64,000 nt of DNA from Mycolicibacterium parafortuitum (GCF_010725485.1 NZ_AP022598.1:248001-312000), one strand, 5' to 3'. Counted from the stretch's first letter, positions 34,818 through 44,876 are shown. Numbers and translations: made by a program. Notes: generated by a model not told the origin, from the sequence alone.

Positions 34818-36506
34818 ATGGTCGACACCTCCTCACGCTCTGCCCAGGATATCGACGTCGCCGTCACCGCCCTGTCGAAACGCCGCCGGATCTGGCTGCT
34901 CACCGTCGCCAGCCTCGACGTGCTGATGGTGATCGCGTCGATGGTGGCGCTCAACGCGGCCTTGCCCGACATCGCGGTGCACACCTCGGCCACCCAGAGC
35001 CAGCTCACCTGGATCGTCGATGGTTACACGCTGGCGCTGGCGTGCCTGCTGCTGCCGGCGGGCGCCCTCGGCGACCGGTACGGCAGGCGGGGCGCGCTGC
35101 TGGCCGGTCTGGCGATCTTCGCGCTGGCGTCGATCGCCCCGGTGCTGCTCGACAGTCCGATGCAGATCATCGTCGCCCGCGCGGTTGCGGGCGTCGGGGC
35201 TGCACTGGTGATGCCGGCGACGCTGTCACTGCTGACCGCGGCGTTCCCGAAATCCGAGCGCAACAAGGCCGTCGGCATCTGGGCCGGCGTCTCGGGCTCG
35301 GGTGCGGTGGTCGGCTTCCTCGGCACCGGCGTGCTCTTGCACTTCTTCTCGTGGCACTCGATCTTCTACATGTTCGCCGCCGGCGCCGCGCTGATGTTCG
35401 TGACCACGTTCACCATCGGCTCGTCGCGGGACGAGACCGCGGCGCCGATCGACTGGGTCGGTGCGGCGCTGATCGCCTCGGCCATCGCGATCTTCGTCCT
35501 CGGCGTGGTCGAGGCACCTGTGCGCGGGTGGACCGATCCGATCGTGTTGGGCGCCATGGCCGGCGGGGTGGCGCTCGGCGCGGGGTTCTCGTGGGTGCAG
35601 TTGCGCCGGGAACACCCGCTGCTCGACGTGCGACTGTTCCGGCGGCCCGATTTCGCGACCGGCGCCGTCGGCATCACGTTCCTGTTCCTGGCCAACTTCG
35701 GCTTCTTCTTCGTCGAGATGCAGTTCATGCAGCTGGTGATGGGCTACAGCGCGCTGCAGACCGCATTCGCGCTGACCCCGTTGGCAATCCCGGTTCTCGT
35801 CCTCGGCGCGACCCTGCATTTGTACCTGCCGAAGGTGGGCCTGCGCTTCGCGGTCAGCGTCGGCCTGGCCCTGATCGCCGTCGGACTGCTGTGCATGCGG
35901 CTCCTGGACGCCGACTCCACCTACATCGATCTGATGTGGCCGATGCTGATCACCGCATCGGGCATCGGGTTGTGCACGGCACCAACGACTTCGGCGATCA
36001 TGAACGCGGTGCCCGACGAGAAGCAGGGCGTCGCTTCCGCGGTCAACGACGCCACCCGGGAGGTCGGCGCGGCGGTCGGTATCGCGGTGGCCGGCTCGAT
36101 CGTGGCGGCGGTCTATCAGAGCGCGCTGGCGCCGAAACTGGCCGACTTCCCCGCCGAGGTGCGTGACACCGCGACCGATTCACTGGCCTACGCACTCTCG
36201 ATCGCCGACCAGTTGGGCCCACTGGGCGCCCGGTTGACCACCCTCGCCGAGGACGCGTTCATGCACGCGACCAGCCAGGCGCTGCTGGTACTCGCTTTGG
36301 TGCTGATCGCCGGATCGGTGTTCGCCGCGGTGTGGTCACCGGGTCGCGACGGTCAGCAGTGGGCGGTGATCCGCCGTAGGCTTTCCCATCGTGCGCCTGC
36401 TACTGGTCAACCCGAACACCACCGCGTCGATGACGGCGGCGATCGCGGCCGGTGCGTCGGCAGTGGCACGGGCAGACACCGTCGTCGAGGCGATCAATCC
36501 GACTGA
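34818..36506 (+). CDS. MFS efflux transporter (EmrB/QacA-like, DHA2)
   Basis: The 562-residue, 14-helix drug:H+ antiporter-type protein has motif A GALGDRYGRRGALL and the DHA2 helix-1/2 pattern DVLMVIASMVALNAALPDIA. It would export toxic organic compounds under control of the divergent TetR protein. The last 40 or so residues are hydrophilic, Arg/Gly-rich and overlap the following racemase-family gene by 116 bp in a different frame, so the original stop may have been lost. The ATG is preceded by GAAACGAG. Confidence 0.92.
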   Translation: MVDTSSRSAQDIDVAVTALSKRRRIWLLTVASLDVLMVIASMVALNAALPDIAVHTSATQSQLTWIVDGYTLALACLLLPAGALGDRYGRRGALLAGLAIFALASIAPVLLDSPMQIIVARAVAGVGAALVMPATLSLLTAAFPKSERNKAVGIWAGVSGSGAVVGFLGTGVLLHFFSWHSIFYMFAAGAALMFVTTFTIGSSRDETAAPIDWVGAALIASAIAIFVLGVVEAPVRGWTDPIVLGAMAGGVALGAGFSWVQLRREHPLLDVRLFRRPDFATGAVGITFLFLANFGFFFVEMQFMQLVMGYSALQTAFALTPLAIPVLVLGATLHLYLPKVGLRFAVSVGLALIAVGLLCMRLLDADSTYIDLMWPMLITASGIGLCTAPTTSAIMNAVPDEKQGVASAVNDATREVGAAVGIAVAGSIVAAVYQSALAPKLADFPAEVRDTATDSLAYALSIADQLGPLGARLTTLAEDAFMHATSQALLVLALVLIAGSVFAAVWSPGRDGQQWAVIRRRLSHRAPATGQPEHHRVDDGGDRGRCVGSGTGRHRRRGDQSD

Positions 36507-37050
36507 CGGACCGCCTGCCATCGAGAACGCCGACGACGAAAAGCGCTGTATCCCCGGCCTTCTGGATGTGCTGAGAACGGCACGGCTGCGCCCCGCCGGG
36601 CAGCGCCCCGACGCGTGTGTGGTGGCATGCTTCGGCGATCCCGGCCTCGAGGAGGCCCGCGCCGCGCTCGACGTCCCGGTGCTCGGGATCGCCCAGGCCG
36701 CGATGCATGCCGCCGCGCTGGTCGCGGGCGGCTTCTCGGTCGTCACGTCGATGTCGGCGACGATCGAACGCGCCTGGCAGCTGGCCGAGGACTACACGCC
36801 GAACCACTGCCTCGGCGTTTATGCGTGCGATATCCCGGTCCTGCGCATCGACGCCGACCCGACCACGATCGAACCGATCGGTGACCTGTGCACGCAGGCG
36901 CTGGAGCGCGACGAGAGTGCGGCCATCGTGCTCGGCTGCGCGGCGATGGCGCCCTACGCCGCGCAGCTGACGCGCCGGCTCGGCGTGCCGGTGATCGACG
37001 GTGTCGCCGCCGCGACGGTGCTGGCCGAGGCGCTCACCTCGTTGCGCTGA
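36391..37050 (+). CDS. Asp/Glu/hydantoin racemase-family protein
   Basis: The 219-residue protein shows the family N-terminus LLLVNPNTTASMT and the two cysteines expected of cofactor-independent racemases, in ACFGDPG and LGCAAM. Family members racemise aspartate, glutamate or hydantoins, and some act on related metabolites. The GTG start lies inside the MFS gene. It converges with mftG (17-bp overlap), so it is not part of the mycofactocin operon. The substrate cannot be assigned. Confidence 0.88.
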   Translation: MRLLLVNPNTTASMTAAIAAGASAVARADTVVEAINPTDGPPAIENADDEKRCIPGLLDVLRTARLRPAGQRPDACVVACFGDPGLEEARAALDVPVLGIAQAAMHAAALVAGGFSVVTSMSATIERAWQLAEDYTPNHCLGVYACDIPVLRIDADPTTIEPIGDLCTQALERDESAAIVLGCAAMAPYAAQLTRRLGVPVIDGVAAATVLAEALTSLR

Positions 37051-38446
37051 CGAACTCGGCGGCCCGGTGCCCCGCCATCACGATGGTCGCATGCGGCCCG
37101 CGACTGGGGATGTCGGGCAGTATCGACCCGTCCACCACCCACAGGTTTTCCACGCCGAACACCCGGCAGCGCTCGTCGACCACCTCGCCCATCTTCGCGG
37201 TTCCGCACAGGTGTTGCGACGTCGCCCACGAGGCATCGGATTGCACTGTGCTGCCGGCCAATTCCCTCGCCAGTTGCGTCCCGGTGTGCAACAGGTCGAC
37301 GTCGGCGGGCGCACTGTCGTAGTGGTACTCGATCAGAGGTGCGGCGTCCGGGTCGGCGGAGGTGATGCTCACCCGCCCCCGCGACTGCGGCCTCATCAGC
37401 GTCACACCGAGGTGCGGCTGGTCGGTCGGATCGTGTTTGCCACCGGTCATCATCGCCTCGAATCCGACGGTATAGGGCCGGATCTCAACGCCGTCGTCGG
37501 TGGTCAGCACCGCTTCCAGCGGCGGCACGTCGTGCGTCGGCGGCCAGCTCACCGGCAGCACCCACTCCGGATGGTCGATCGTGTCGACGCCCACGGGCAG
37601 ATCCAGGTGCGTCCGGACCCCGGCGGCGCGCAACACCCGCTGCGGCCCGACGCCGGAGAGCAGAAGTAGCCGGGCTGTCTCGATCGCACCCGCGCACAAC
37701 ACCACCCGGTCCGCCGACAGCGTCACCGGGCCGTCGGGGCCCGAGCAGAGCACACCGCTCACCCGGGTGCCGGCGAACTCCAGCCGCAGCACTCTGGTGT
37801 CGGTCAGCACGCTGACGTTCGGGCGTCCCACCGCAGGCGCCAGGTACGCGCCACCGGGCCCGACGCGGGTGCCGCCGTCGATGTTCAGCGGGACCGCCCC
37901 GACCCCAGACGGCACCGGTCGATCGGCGGTGGCGCCGTTGAGATCCTCGACCCAGCCGAAGCCGGCGTCACGGGCGGACTGCACGAACGCCGCTGTGCAA
38001 CCGTCGAACTCGGTGACGCGCCGCACGGTGATCGGGCCGCCCGTGCCGTGTACCGGGGTGTCGAAGTCCAGATCGGTTTCGATGGCGCGGAAGTGCGGGA
38101 GCACGTCGTCCCAGGCCCAGCCGGGTATCCCCCACGCGTCGATGTCGCTCGGCAGCGCGCGGCAGAAGTAGCCTCCGTTGACCGCACCGGAGCCGCCGAC
38201 CACCGCGCCGCGCATGATGTGGGCGTGGCGTACCGGATCGTCGGTCAGCGCGGCACGATACCGGTGCACCACCGAGCTCGCGGCGCCGATCGGCAGCCGC
38301 AGCGCATCCTGGATCTGCGCGGCCACACGCGGATCGTCGGGGCCGGGACCGGCCTCGAGCACGGTGACCTGGACGCCCTCGTCGGCCGAGAGACGTTCTG
38401 CGAGCACCGATCCCGCACTGCCCGCACCGACGATCAGGACTCTCAA
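37034..38446 (-). CDS. mftG: MftG, mycofactocin-system GMC oxidoreductase
   Basis: The 470-residue GMC-type flavoprotein has an N-terminal FAD motif [18 protein letters not shown], the GMC signature [13 protein letters not shown] and the C-terminal active-site region [11 protein letters not shown] with [16 protein letters not shown]. In mycobacteria MftG links reduced mycofactocin to the respiratory chain. The start is a TTG that overlaps the mftF stop (TTGA), a rare codon that may lower its expression. It is the last gene of the mft operon. Confidence 0.95.
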   Translation of the reverse strand: MRVLIVGAGSAGSVLAERLSADEGVQVTVLEAGPGPDDPRVAAQIQDALRLPIGAASSVVHRYRAALTDDPVRHAHIMRGAVVGGSGAVNGGYFCRALPSDIDAWGIPGWAWDDVLPHFRAIETDLDFDTPVHGTGGPITVRRVTEFDGCTAAFVQSARDAGFGWVEDLNGATADRPVPSGVGAVPLNIDGGTRVGPGGAYLAPAVGRPNVSVLTDTRVLRLEFAGTRVSGVLCSGPDGPVTLSADRVVLCAGAIETARLLLLSGVGPQRVLRAAGVRTHLDLPVGVDTIDHPEWVLPVSWPPTHDVPPLEAVLTTDDGVEIRPYTVGFEAMMTGGKHDPTDQPHLGVTLMRPQSRGRVSITSADPDAAPLIEYHYDSAPADVDLLHTGTQLARELAGSTVQSDASWATSQHLCGTAKMGEVVDERCRVFGVENLWVVDGSILPDIPSRGPHATIVMAGHRAAEFVSATR

Positions 38447-39855
38447 GTCCGGATCTGCGGCTTCAGGGCGCCGGCGTGCCGCTCGCGGACGACACCGGTC
38501 CACAGGCCCAGCCCGTACGCGATGTCGTCGATCCGCTTGAGCACCAGGTAGGTCGGCAGTCCGACGCGTTTGGTGTCCTCGTCGGCGTGGCCGCTGCGCG
38601 CGATCCAGTCGATGACCCCGTCGAGCACCGCCGCCACCACCACCACGCGTCTGCACCGTTTCGACAGCACCGCGGCGACCAGAGCGAGCGGCCAATAGTG
38701 CCTGCAGATCGCCGACGCCAGCTGTACCGCGGCCGACCCGATGCCGTGGGCGGCGACGACAGCCACCTCCAGCGGCTCGGTCTGCACGTTCGACAAGGAT
38801 TTCGCGATCCGCCGCCCCGTCAGCGCCGCCACCAGGATCGAGGCCAGATAGCCGGTTCCCGATCCGATCGCGACGAGGGTCCACACCACCAGGGTCCAGC
38901 CCGAGATCACCAGCGGGGCGGTCTTGCCGGGGTGCCGGATCGTCAGCGGAGCCGCGGACGCACCGTAGAAGGACTTGCGCGCGAACCACTTTCGCAACTC
39001 GGTGCGATGATCGTGGGCGACCGTCGCGATCGGCTCGTAGCGCAGTCGGGCACCGGATTCGTTGAGCCGCCAGCACAGGTCGACGTCCTCACCGGAGGTC
39101 AGCGTTTCGTCGAACCCGCCGATGTCGAGCAGTGCGCCGCGCCGGCAGATGATCGCCGCGCTCGGCACGTACGACACGGAGCCGAAAGGGATCACCGGGG
39201 CCTCGCGCAGCCCGAGGTCGAGCGACGACCGCACCGCCTCGTACCGCGCCACCACGTTGTCGGACTGTTCCAGCCCGACGATCCGCGGCGCCACCAGCGA
39301 GACCGCCGGGTCGCAGAAGTGGCCGAGCAACGCTTCCAGCCAGCCCTTGCGCGGGACCACGTCGGAGTCGAGGAATGCGACGAAGTCGGTGGTGCACACC
39401 GCCAGACCGGCGTTGCGGGCAGCGGCCGGGCCTTTGCTGCGCGGAATACGGACGATCCGCACGTCGCAGCAGGTGTCCTCGAAGTCGCTGTCGCGCACCG
39501 GTCTGCTCGAGCCGTCGTCGACGACGACGACCTTGAGGCCCCGCAGCGTCGAGACCAGGCGAGTGAGCCCGGAATGGTTGTCGCGCACCGGGATAATGAT
39601 GGTGACGTCCCGATGCGAAGGCCCGCTCAGCGGTCTGGGGTGGGCGACGGTGGCATCGAGCAGCGTGCGCGCCAGCTGGGCGCTGACGGCGTCGCGCACC
39701 TCGAGGCGCCCGCCGTGCAGCATCGTCTGGGCGGCCGGGGCCAACCGGAGCAGCCGGGTCGGCGTGCCGCCGAGCAGCGCCGCACCCTCGCCGAGCACAC
39801 GCACCCGCCGGTCCACCTGGACGGCGAAACCGTCGGGAAGCCGCGGCCCCGTCAT
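38443..39855 (-). CDS. mftF: MftF, mycofactocin glycosyltransferase
   Basis: The 470-residue protein carries a family 2 glycosyltransferase domain (about 80-300: [50 protein letters not shown]), followed by hydrophobic C-terminal segments. It attaches the oligoglucose chain that gives the mature cofactor. It overlaps mftE by 4 bp and mftG by 4 bp. Confidence 0.96.
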   Translation of the reverse strand: MTGPRLPDGFAVQVDRRVRVLGEGAALLGGTPTRLLRLAPAAQTMLHGGRLEVRDAVSAQLARTLLDATVAHPRPLSGPSHRDVTIIIPVRDNHSGLTRLVSTLRGLKVVVVDDGSSRPVRDSDFEDTCCDVRIVRIPRSKGPAAARNAGLAVCTTDFVAFLDSDVVPRKGWLEALLGHFCDPAVSLVAPRIVGLEQSDNVVARYEAVRSSLDLGLREAPVIPFGSVSYVPSAAIICRRGALLDIGGFDETLTSGEDVDLCWRLNESGARLRYEPIATVAHDHRTELRKWFARKSFYGASAAPLTIRHPGKTAPLVISGWTLVVWTLVAIGSGTGYLASILVAALTGRRIAKSLSNVQTEPLEVAVVAAHGIGSAAVQLASAICRHYWPLALVAAVLSKRCRRVVVVAAVLDGVIDWIARSGHADEDTKRVGLPTYLVLKRIDDIAYGLGLWTGVVRERHAGALKPQIRT

Positions 39856-40619
39856 GTCAGCATCCCCCCGCTGTCAGGCGCCCATCGGAGGACGCGTCCA
39901 GCACAGGCGTCGACCATTTCGGCAAAGATCCTCCCCCCTTCGTCCGCGGTCGCCGTGGTGGGGTCCCCCAAGACCCCCAGCGAACTCACCGCAGCCACTC
40001 CCCCTCGGAGCATCTGCGGCATCAGCTCCGAGAGCGGAGCCCGGTTTCCCGGGACCCGCTCGTCCTGCCGGACGACGTCCGGCGAAAGGTGGAGCAATAC
40101 CGACGTTTCGGTGTGGCCGGCGTGTGCGTCGGCGTTGCGCGCCGGACACGGACACCATGCCACGTCGCGCCCCTCGTAGCGCAGCAGCGTGACCGCTCGG
40201 CGCAGCGCCTCGACATTACCCCCGTGACCGTTGACGAACAGCACCCGCGGTGCCCACCGGCACGCCGACCGGGCGAATTCGATGAGCAGTTCCGCCAGTA
40301 CCGGTGTGCCGATCGAGACCGTGCCCGCGAAACCCTCGTGCTCACCGCTGGCGCCGTACGCGACGGCCGGGGCGATCACCCAGTGCGCTGCGCCTTTCGC
40401 GGCGCCTTTCGCGGAGTCGGTGGCGCTCAACCGCGCGACGACGGCGTCGGCGACCGCGGCCGCGATGCGGGTGTCGGTGTCCAACGGCAGGTGGGGTCCG
40501 TGCTGCTCGGTGGAACCGACCGGGACCACCACGGTGGGCGCTGCGTCGTTCAGCTGCCTCGACGTCGAGTTCCCGAGCTCACGGGGGAAGACCACGCGAC
40601 GATGGTAGGCCGAATTCAC
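39852..40619 (-). CDS. mftE: MftE, creatininase-family peptidase of mycofactocin synthesis
   Basis: The 255-residue protein has the creatininase fold metal ligands in [27 protein letters not shown] and [11 protein letters not shown]. MftE cleaves the modified precursor peptide to release the C-terminal Val-Tyr-derived core (AHDP). I chose the GTG at 40619 because the resulting start (VNSAYHRRV) matches the usual MftE N-terminus; an ATG at 40679 would add 20 residues with no family match. A perfect dyad ends 5 bp before this GTG, so the true start and its ribosome access deserve care. Confidence 0.93.
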   Translation of the reverse strand: MNSAYHRRVVFPRELGNSTSRQLNDAAPTVVVPVGSTEQHGPHLPLDTDTRIAAAVADAVVARLSATDSAKGAAKGAAHWVIAPAVAYGASGEHEGFAGTVSIGTPVLAELLIEFARSACRWAPRVLFVNGHGGNVEALRRAVTLLRYEGRDVAWCPCPARNADAHAGHTETSVLLHLSPDVVRQDERVPGNRAPLSELMPQMLRGGVAAVSSLGVLGDPTTATADEGGRIFAEMVDACAGRVLRWAPDSGGMLT

Positions 40620-40624
40620 CTGGT

Positions 40625-40645
40625 ATGCGCCAATTGTTGGCGCAT
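40625..40645. promoter_or_regulatory. Perfect dyad in front of mftE
   Basis: Arms ATGCGCCAA and TTGGCGCAT (9 bp each) surround a 3-base centre. The site lies in the 102-bp gap between mftD and mftE, the only real break inside the mft operon. It could be an operator for an internal promoter or an RNA hairpin next to the mftE start. Confidence 0.55.
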
Positions 40646-40721
40646 GCGTAGCGGTTGATTTCCCATCCACGATGTGCATCGCGGCCGGGGATTCACGTCA
40701 GCCCCCTTGGCCACGTCCGTA

Positions 40722-41897
40722 TCAGGCTCCCAGGGTCCGGGTGAACCCTTCGGGCACCAGAATGTCTTCCGGCGTCAAATCGTGGATCGAGGACTTGCCG
40801 AGCCCGCGCAGCGCCGAGTCGATGCCACCGCTGAGGATGTCGAGGACGTTCTCCACACCGGCCTGACCGTTGGCCGCCAGACCCCACAGGTAGGCCCGGC
40901 CGATCATCACCGCGCGCGCGCCCAGAGCAACGGCCTTCACGACGTCGCTGCCGCGCCGGACGCCGCCGTCCAGCAAAACCTCGACCTGATCGCCGACCGC
41001 ATCGGCGATGGCGGGCAGGCACCGGATCGCCGCCGGGGTGCCGTCCAGGTTGTTGCCGCCGTGGTTGGACACCGTCAGGGCCGAAACGCCGGCATCCACA
41101 GCACGTTTGGCGTCGTCGACCCGGACGACTCCCTTGAGCAGGAACGGCCCACCCCACTGCTCGCGCAGCCATGCGACGTCTTCCCAGGTCGGCGGCGGCG
41201 TACCCATCCATTCGCCGTAGGCCTGGAAGAACGTCGGGCCGGGTTCGCCCCGGCGGCCCTGGTTGGGCACCCGCAGGTCCGGCGGACGGAAGGTCTTGGC
41301 GAAACTGAAGAACCAGCTCGGCTTGGTGATGACCTCGGGCGACATCTTCAGGATGGTCTTGAGGTCCATCTGCTCGGGGATCTTGGGGCTGCCCCAGTCC
41401 CGGCCGTGCGAGAAGCTCCAGTCGGTGGTCAGGATCAGGCCCTTGGCGCCGGCGGCGCGGGCACGCTCCATCCGCGCCAGGATCTCGTCGCGGCTGCCCA
41501 GCCAGTAGATCTGGAAGAAGATCTTGTCGTTGACCGCAGTCACTTCTTCCATCGGCTTGCTGGCGAAGGACGACAGCCCCATCGCGGTGCCACGTGCCGC
41601 CGCGGCCCGTGCGACGGCGACCTCACCGTCGGGGTGGACGGCCTGAACGCCGGTCGGCGAGATGATGACCGGCAGCGAAATATCCTGCCCCATAACGGTT
41701 GTCGCCAGATCACGCTTCTCGGTGGCGCCGATGACGTGCGGCGCGAAGCCGAGTTCGCCGAACGCGTCGACGTTGTCGGAGACCGTCAGGCCTTTCTCGC
41801 TCGCCGAGATCAACGACGAGTATGCGGACTTGGGCAGCCGTTTCTTCGCCCGCTGCTGGGCGATGGCGACGGTCTCGAACCAGGTATCTCGTGCCAT
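40722..41897 (-). CDS. mftD: MftD, FMN-dependent mycofactocin oxidase
   Basis: The 391-residue member of the alpha-hydroxy-acid/FMN-dependent dehydrogenase family shows VSNHGGNNLDGTPA with the active-site His and DGGVRRGSDVVKAVALGARAVMIGR for phosphate binding. MftD oxidatively deaminates AHDP to the redox-active premycofactocin. It follows mftC by 8 bp. Length and motifs are as expected. Confidence 0.97.
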   Translation of the reverse strand: MARDTWFETVAIAQQRAKKRLPKSAYSSLISASEKGLTVSDNVDAFGELGFAPHVIGATEKRDLATTVMGQDISLPVIISPTGVQAVHPDGEVAVARAAAARGTAMGLSSFASKPMEEVTAVNDKIFFQIYWLGSRDEILARMERARAAGAKGLILTTDWSFSHGRDWGSPKIPEQMDLKTILKMSPEVITKPSWFFSFAKTFRPPDLRVPNQGRRGEPGPTFFQAYGEWMGTPPPTWEDVAWLREQWGGPFLLKGVVRVDDAKRAVDAGVSALTVSNHGGNNLDGTPAAIRCLPAIADAVGDQVEVLLDGGVRRGSDVVKAVALGARAVMIGRAYLWGLAANGQAGVENVLDILSGGIDSALRGLGKSSIHDLTPEDILVPEGFTRTLGA

Positions 41898-41905
41898 GGG
41901 GAGGT

Positions 41906-43141
41906 CTACACCGGACTTTCGTTACAGAATTTTTTCGGAGGCGCCCCGGCGCCGACCGGCTGCCGGGGAGGGGCGCTCAGCAGGGTGAGCGGGATCGGGC
42001 CTTTCGGCTTGTTGCGCCCGCCGGCGCGGGAGTGGTCCACGCTGGAGCGGGGCTTGTCGCGGTCGAGCGCCAGGGCGGGTTCGCCGTACCCCTGCACGCA
42101 TTCGGGATCCGGGCCGTCCATCGGCAGGCCCGTGAAGAACTTGGCGGCCATGCAGCCGCCACGGCACGCGTCGTAGTGTCCGCAGCCGCTGCAGGCACCC
42201 GCCGACTGCGGTTCGCGCAGCTCGCGGAACAGCTCGGAGTGCTGCCACACCCCTTGGAATCCCGGCGCGTCCGGACCCGCGCCGGTCAGGACGTTGCCGG
42301 CCAGGAACTTGTCGTGGATCGCGAACGGGCACGCGTACACGTCACCGACCGGGTCGATCAGGCACACCACGCGACCGGCGCCGCACAGGTTCAGCCCCGC
42401 CAGCGCGCCGGGCTCACCGAGCCCGGACAGGTGGAAGAACGAGTCACCGGTGAGCACCCGCTCGCCGTGTGCGACCAGCCAGTTGTAGAGCTGCACCTGC
42501 TGATCGGCGGTCGGGTGCAGGTCGTCCCACACGTCGGCGCCGCGCCCCGACGGGCGCAGCCGGGTGATGCGCAGGGTGGCGCCGTAGTTGTCGGCCAGCG
42601 CCTTGAAATCGTCGAGCTGGTCGATGTTGTGGCGGGTCACCACGACGGAGATCTTGGCGTCTTTGAAGCCCGCCTCTTTGAGGTTCTCCAGCGCACGCAC
42701 GGCCATGGCGAACGAGCCGGGGCCGCGCACCGCGTCGTTGACCTCGGCGGTCGCCCCGTCGAGGGAGATCTGCACGTCGACGTAGTCGCTGGCGGCCAGC
42801 TTCGCGGCGACCTTCTTGTCGATCCGGACGCCGTTGGTGGAGAACTTCACGCCGACGTGGTGTTCGGTGGCGTAGTCGACGAGCTCCCAGAAGTCGCTGC
42901 GGACGGTCGGTTCGCCGCCACCGATGTTCACGTAGAACACCTGCATGCGCTCAAGCTCGTCGATGATGTCCTTGCACTGCTGGGTGGACAGCTCGCGCGG
43001 GTCGCGCTTACCGGAGGACGACAGGCAGTGCACGCACGAGAGGTTGCACGCGTAGGTCAGTTCCCACGTCAGGCAGATCGGCGCGTCCAGACCGCGCTCG
43101 AACTGGTCGACCAAGCGGGGCACCGGCGCGGCGAGTGTCAT
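41906..43141 (-). CDS. mftC: MftC, mycofactocin radical SAM maturase
   Basis: The 411-residue radical SAM/SPASM protein has the CxxxCxxC motif at C32, C36 and C39 (ACNLSCVHC), the SAM-binding GGGEP and a C-terminal SPASM cysteine cluster (CLIDPVGDVYACPF, CSGCGHYDACRGGC). It decarboxylates the C-terminal Tyr of MftA and forms the C-C bond with Val. The ATG at 43141 overlaps the mftB stop, so a longer upstream reading is rejected. The C-terminal tail is Pro/Lys-rich. Confidence 0.98.
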   Translation of the reverse strand: MTLAAPVPRLVDQFERGLDAPICLTWELTYACNLSCVHCLSSSGKRDPRELSTQQCKDIIDELERMQVFYVNIGGGEPTVRSDFWELVDYATEHHVGVKFSTNGVRIDKKVAAKLAASDYVDVQISLDGATAEVNDAVRGPGSFAMAVRALENLKEAGFKDAKISVVVTRHNIDQLDDFKALADNYGATLRITRLRPSGRGADVWDDLHPTADQQVQLYNWLVAHGERVLTGDSFFHLSGLGEPGALAGLNLCGAGRVVCLIDPVGDVYACPFAIHDKFLAGNVLTGAGPDAPGFQGVWQHSELFRELREPQSAGACSGCGHYDACRGGCMAAKFFTGLPMDGPDPECVQGYGEPALALDRDKPRSSVDHSRAGGRNKPKGPIPLTLLSAPPRQPVGAGAPPKKFCNESPV

Positions 43142-43437
43142 GAGTCTGCTCCTGGGGCTGGGATGAGCATCTGCGACTGGACGAGCACGCCCAGCGCGTG
43201 GAAGTAGGGCGCCTGGTCGGAATCGTCGATTCCGGCGGCGCGGCAAGCGGAACGAGCGTCGGGGTGATCGGACAGCGAGTTGATCACCTCGACGATCGTC
43301 CGGTTCTTCAGAAACGACAGCTTGCGGGTCCCGAAGTGGTAGAGCAGGGCGCCGAACGGCTCCGGCCGCACGGCGACCTGCGGATGCAACCTCCAGTGCC
43401 GGTCGGCATCGAAGATGAGGGCGTTCGGCGCGGTCAT
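43138..43437 (-). CDS. mftB: MftB, precursor-binding chaperone (RRE)
   Basis: The 99-residue protein resembles PqqD-like RiPP recognition elements: WRLHPQVAVRPEPFGALLYHFGTRKLSFL followed by a helical NRTIVEVINSLSDHP. MftB binds the leader of MftA and presents it to MftC. It starts 2 bp after the mftA stop and overlaps mftC by 4 bp. Confidence 0.96.
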   Translation of the reverse strand: MTAPNALIFDADRHWRLHPQVAVRPEPFGALLYHFGTRKLSFLKNRTIVEVINSLSDHPDARSACRAAGIDDSDQAPYFHALGVLVQSQMLIPAPGADS

Positions 43438-43439
43438 GC

Positions 43440-43532
43440 TCAGTAGACCCCGCACATCCCGTCGATCGAGACTTCCTCGACCAGGCTCTCGGTCACCAGT
43501 TCGCCGGTCTCGACCTGCTGATTCTGATCCAT
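43440..43532 (-). CDS. mftA: MftA, mycofactocin precursor peptide
   Basis: This is a 30-residue peptide that begins MDQNQQVETGELVTESLV and ends with the invariant core IDGMCGVY, whose last Val-Tyr becomes the cofactor. An AAAGG ribosome-binding site lies 8-9 bases before the ATG. It is the first gene of the mft operon, 104 bp from the divergent mftR. The acidic N-terminal leader is the part bound by MftB. Confidence 0.97.
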   Translation of the reverse strand: MDQNQQVETGELVTESLVEEVSIDGMCGVY

Positions 43533-43636
43533 CTGATCTGGCCTTTCTGCTGGTGCGACCCGGATAGGGTCTCGACATTTGTGACGTAGGTCGCCCACAA
43601 TATGGCATCGAGTGCCGAAACGGAAGAGGGGTTGCG
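43533..43636. promoter_or_regulatory. Divergent mftA/mftR promoter region
   Basis: The 104-bp gap holds the promoters of both transcripts. An interrupted dyad GCGACC (43555-43560) / GGTCGC (43589-43594) encloses a second, imperfect dyad around TCGACATTTGTGA. These are the best candidates for the MftR operator; I cannot choose between them from sequence. Confidence 0.45.
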
Positions 43637-44227
43637 ATGGGCGCCGGCAAGGCGCGGGTGGGACGCCGTCGATCGACGAGCTGGGAGCACATCAGCGACG
43701 TCGCGATCGACCTGTTCATGGAGCGCGGCTTCGACGACGTCAGCGTCGACGACGTGGCCGGTGCGGCCGGGATCGCGCGCAGGACGCTGTTCCGCTACTA
43801 CCCGTCCAAAAGCGCGCTGCCGTGGGGCGACTTCGACGCCCACCTCGAGCACATGCGCGAGCTGCTGGCCGAGCTCGACCCGACGGTGCCGATCCGCGAC
43901 GCGCTGCGTACCGCGCTGCTCGCGTTCAACGATTTCGACGACCCCGACCGGCACCGCCAGCGCATGCGACTGATCCTGGAAACCGAGGCGCTGCAGGCAT
44001 ATTCGATGACCATGTACGCCGGCTGGCGGGCTGTGGTGGCGAGGTTCGTCGCCGACCGGCTCGGGGTCGCGGACAGCGATCTGATACCCCAGACGGTGGC
44101 GTGGACGATGCTGGCGGTGTCGCTGTCGGCCTACGAGCACTGGCTGGAGGACGAGACGGTGAGCCTGCCCGCCTCGCTGGGTGAGGCATTCGACTTGCTC
44201 GCCTCCGGGCTGTCGGAAATCGGTTGA
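43637..44227 (+). CDS. mftR: MftR, TetR-family regulator of the mycofactocin locus
   Basis: The 196-residue TetR protein has the helix-turn-helix [52 protein letters not shown], the MftR-type ending of the DNA-binding domain. In mycobacteria MftR represses the mft genes and is relieved by long-chain acyl-CoAs. It is divergent from mftA, as in other mycobacteria. Its stop is 1 bp before the lipoprotein gene. Confidence 0.95.
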   Translation: MGAGKARVGRRRSTSWEHISDVAIDLFMERGFDDVSVDDVAGAAGIARRTLFRYYPSKSALPWGDFDAHLEHMRELLAELDPTVPIRDALRTALLAFNDFDDPDRHRQRMRLILETEALQAYSMTMYAGWRAVVARFVADRLGVADSDLIPQTVAWTMLAVSLSAYEHWLEDETVSLPASLGEAFDLLASGLSEIG

Positions 44228-44228
44228 G

Positions 44229-44876
44229 ATGAAACACTTCTGGTGGTTGGCCGCGCTGACGGCGATCGTCGCGACGCTGGGCTGCACCCGGGTCGTCGAG
44301 GAGCCCAGGCCCGTCCGGGCGTGGCCCGTCGCGCCGATCACCGCCGGCCAGGTCTCCGACGTGCTGAGCCCGAGGGCCAGCCGGGAGGCGGAGTCCAACC
44401 TGTTCTCCACGGTCGAACCGCAGCGCTGTGCCGGGTTGGCCCGGGAGGTGGATCCGCCGTTCCTGTTCGACATCGGGACCGTCCCGGCAGCGCACAGCGC
44501 CGGACAGTGGAACGGGGCCAACCGGTTCTCGATCCAGGAGATGGCGGCGGTGTACCCGGCCAACTTCGACGCGGCCGACGCGGTGGACGCGGTGAAGCGC
44601 ACGCTGGGTGACTGCCGCGACGAACTGCTGACCGTCGTCACGATGCAGGACGAGACGCTGCACTTCGAGTCGATCCCGGCCGCCGAGCACGCGTCGCCGC
44701 AGATCGCGCTGTGGTCGATCACCAGCGCACGGCGGTCCTGCGACAACGCCTTCATCGCGGCCCACAACGCCGCGCTCGAGATCACCGCATGCGGTGATCT
44801 CAACGGATACGACGTGGCAGGCCTGGCCGACGAGGCCCTGGACCGGCTGAATCTGCTGGCGAACATGACGTCCTGA
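44229..44876 (+). CDS. Lipoprotein with PknH-like sensor domain
   Basis: The 215-residue protein has an N-terminal lipoprotein signal (WWLAALTAIVATLGC, Cys at about 19). The exported part contains four cysteines (QRCAGLA, DCRDE, SCDNAF, TACGDL), the number and spacing expected for two disulfides in the PknH_C-type extracellular sensor domain common in mycobacterial lipoproteins. The ligand is unknown. It starts right after mftR on the same strand, so it may be cotranscribed with it. Confidence 0.8.
   Translation: MKHFWWLAALTAIVATLGCTRVVEEPRPVRAWPVAPITAGQVSDVLSPRASREAESNLFSTVEPQRCAGLAREVDPPFLFDIGTVPAAHSAGQWNGANRFSIQEMAAVYPANFDAADAVDAVKRTLGDCRDELLTVVTMQDETLHFESIPAAEHASPQIALWSITSARRSCDNAFIAAHNAALEITACGDLNGYDVAGLADEALDRLNLLANMTS

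Noticed and set aside
37034..39076. N-terminally extended mftG
   Set aside because: The extra part is a shadow of mftF; the TTG overlapping the mftF stop begins directly before the FAD-binding motif.
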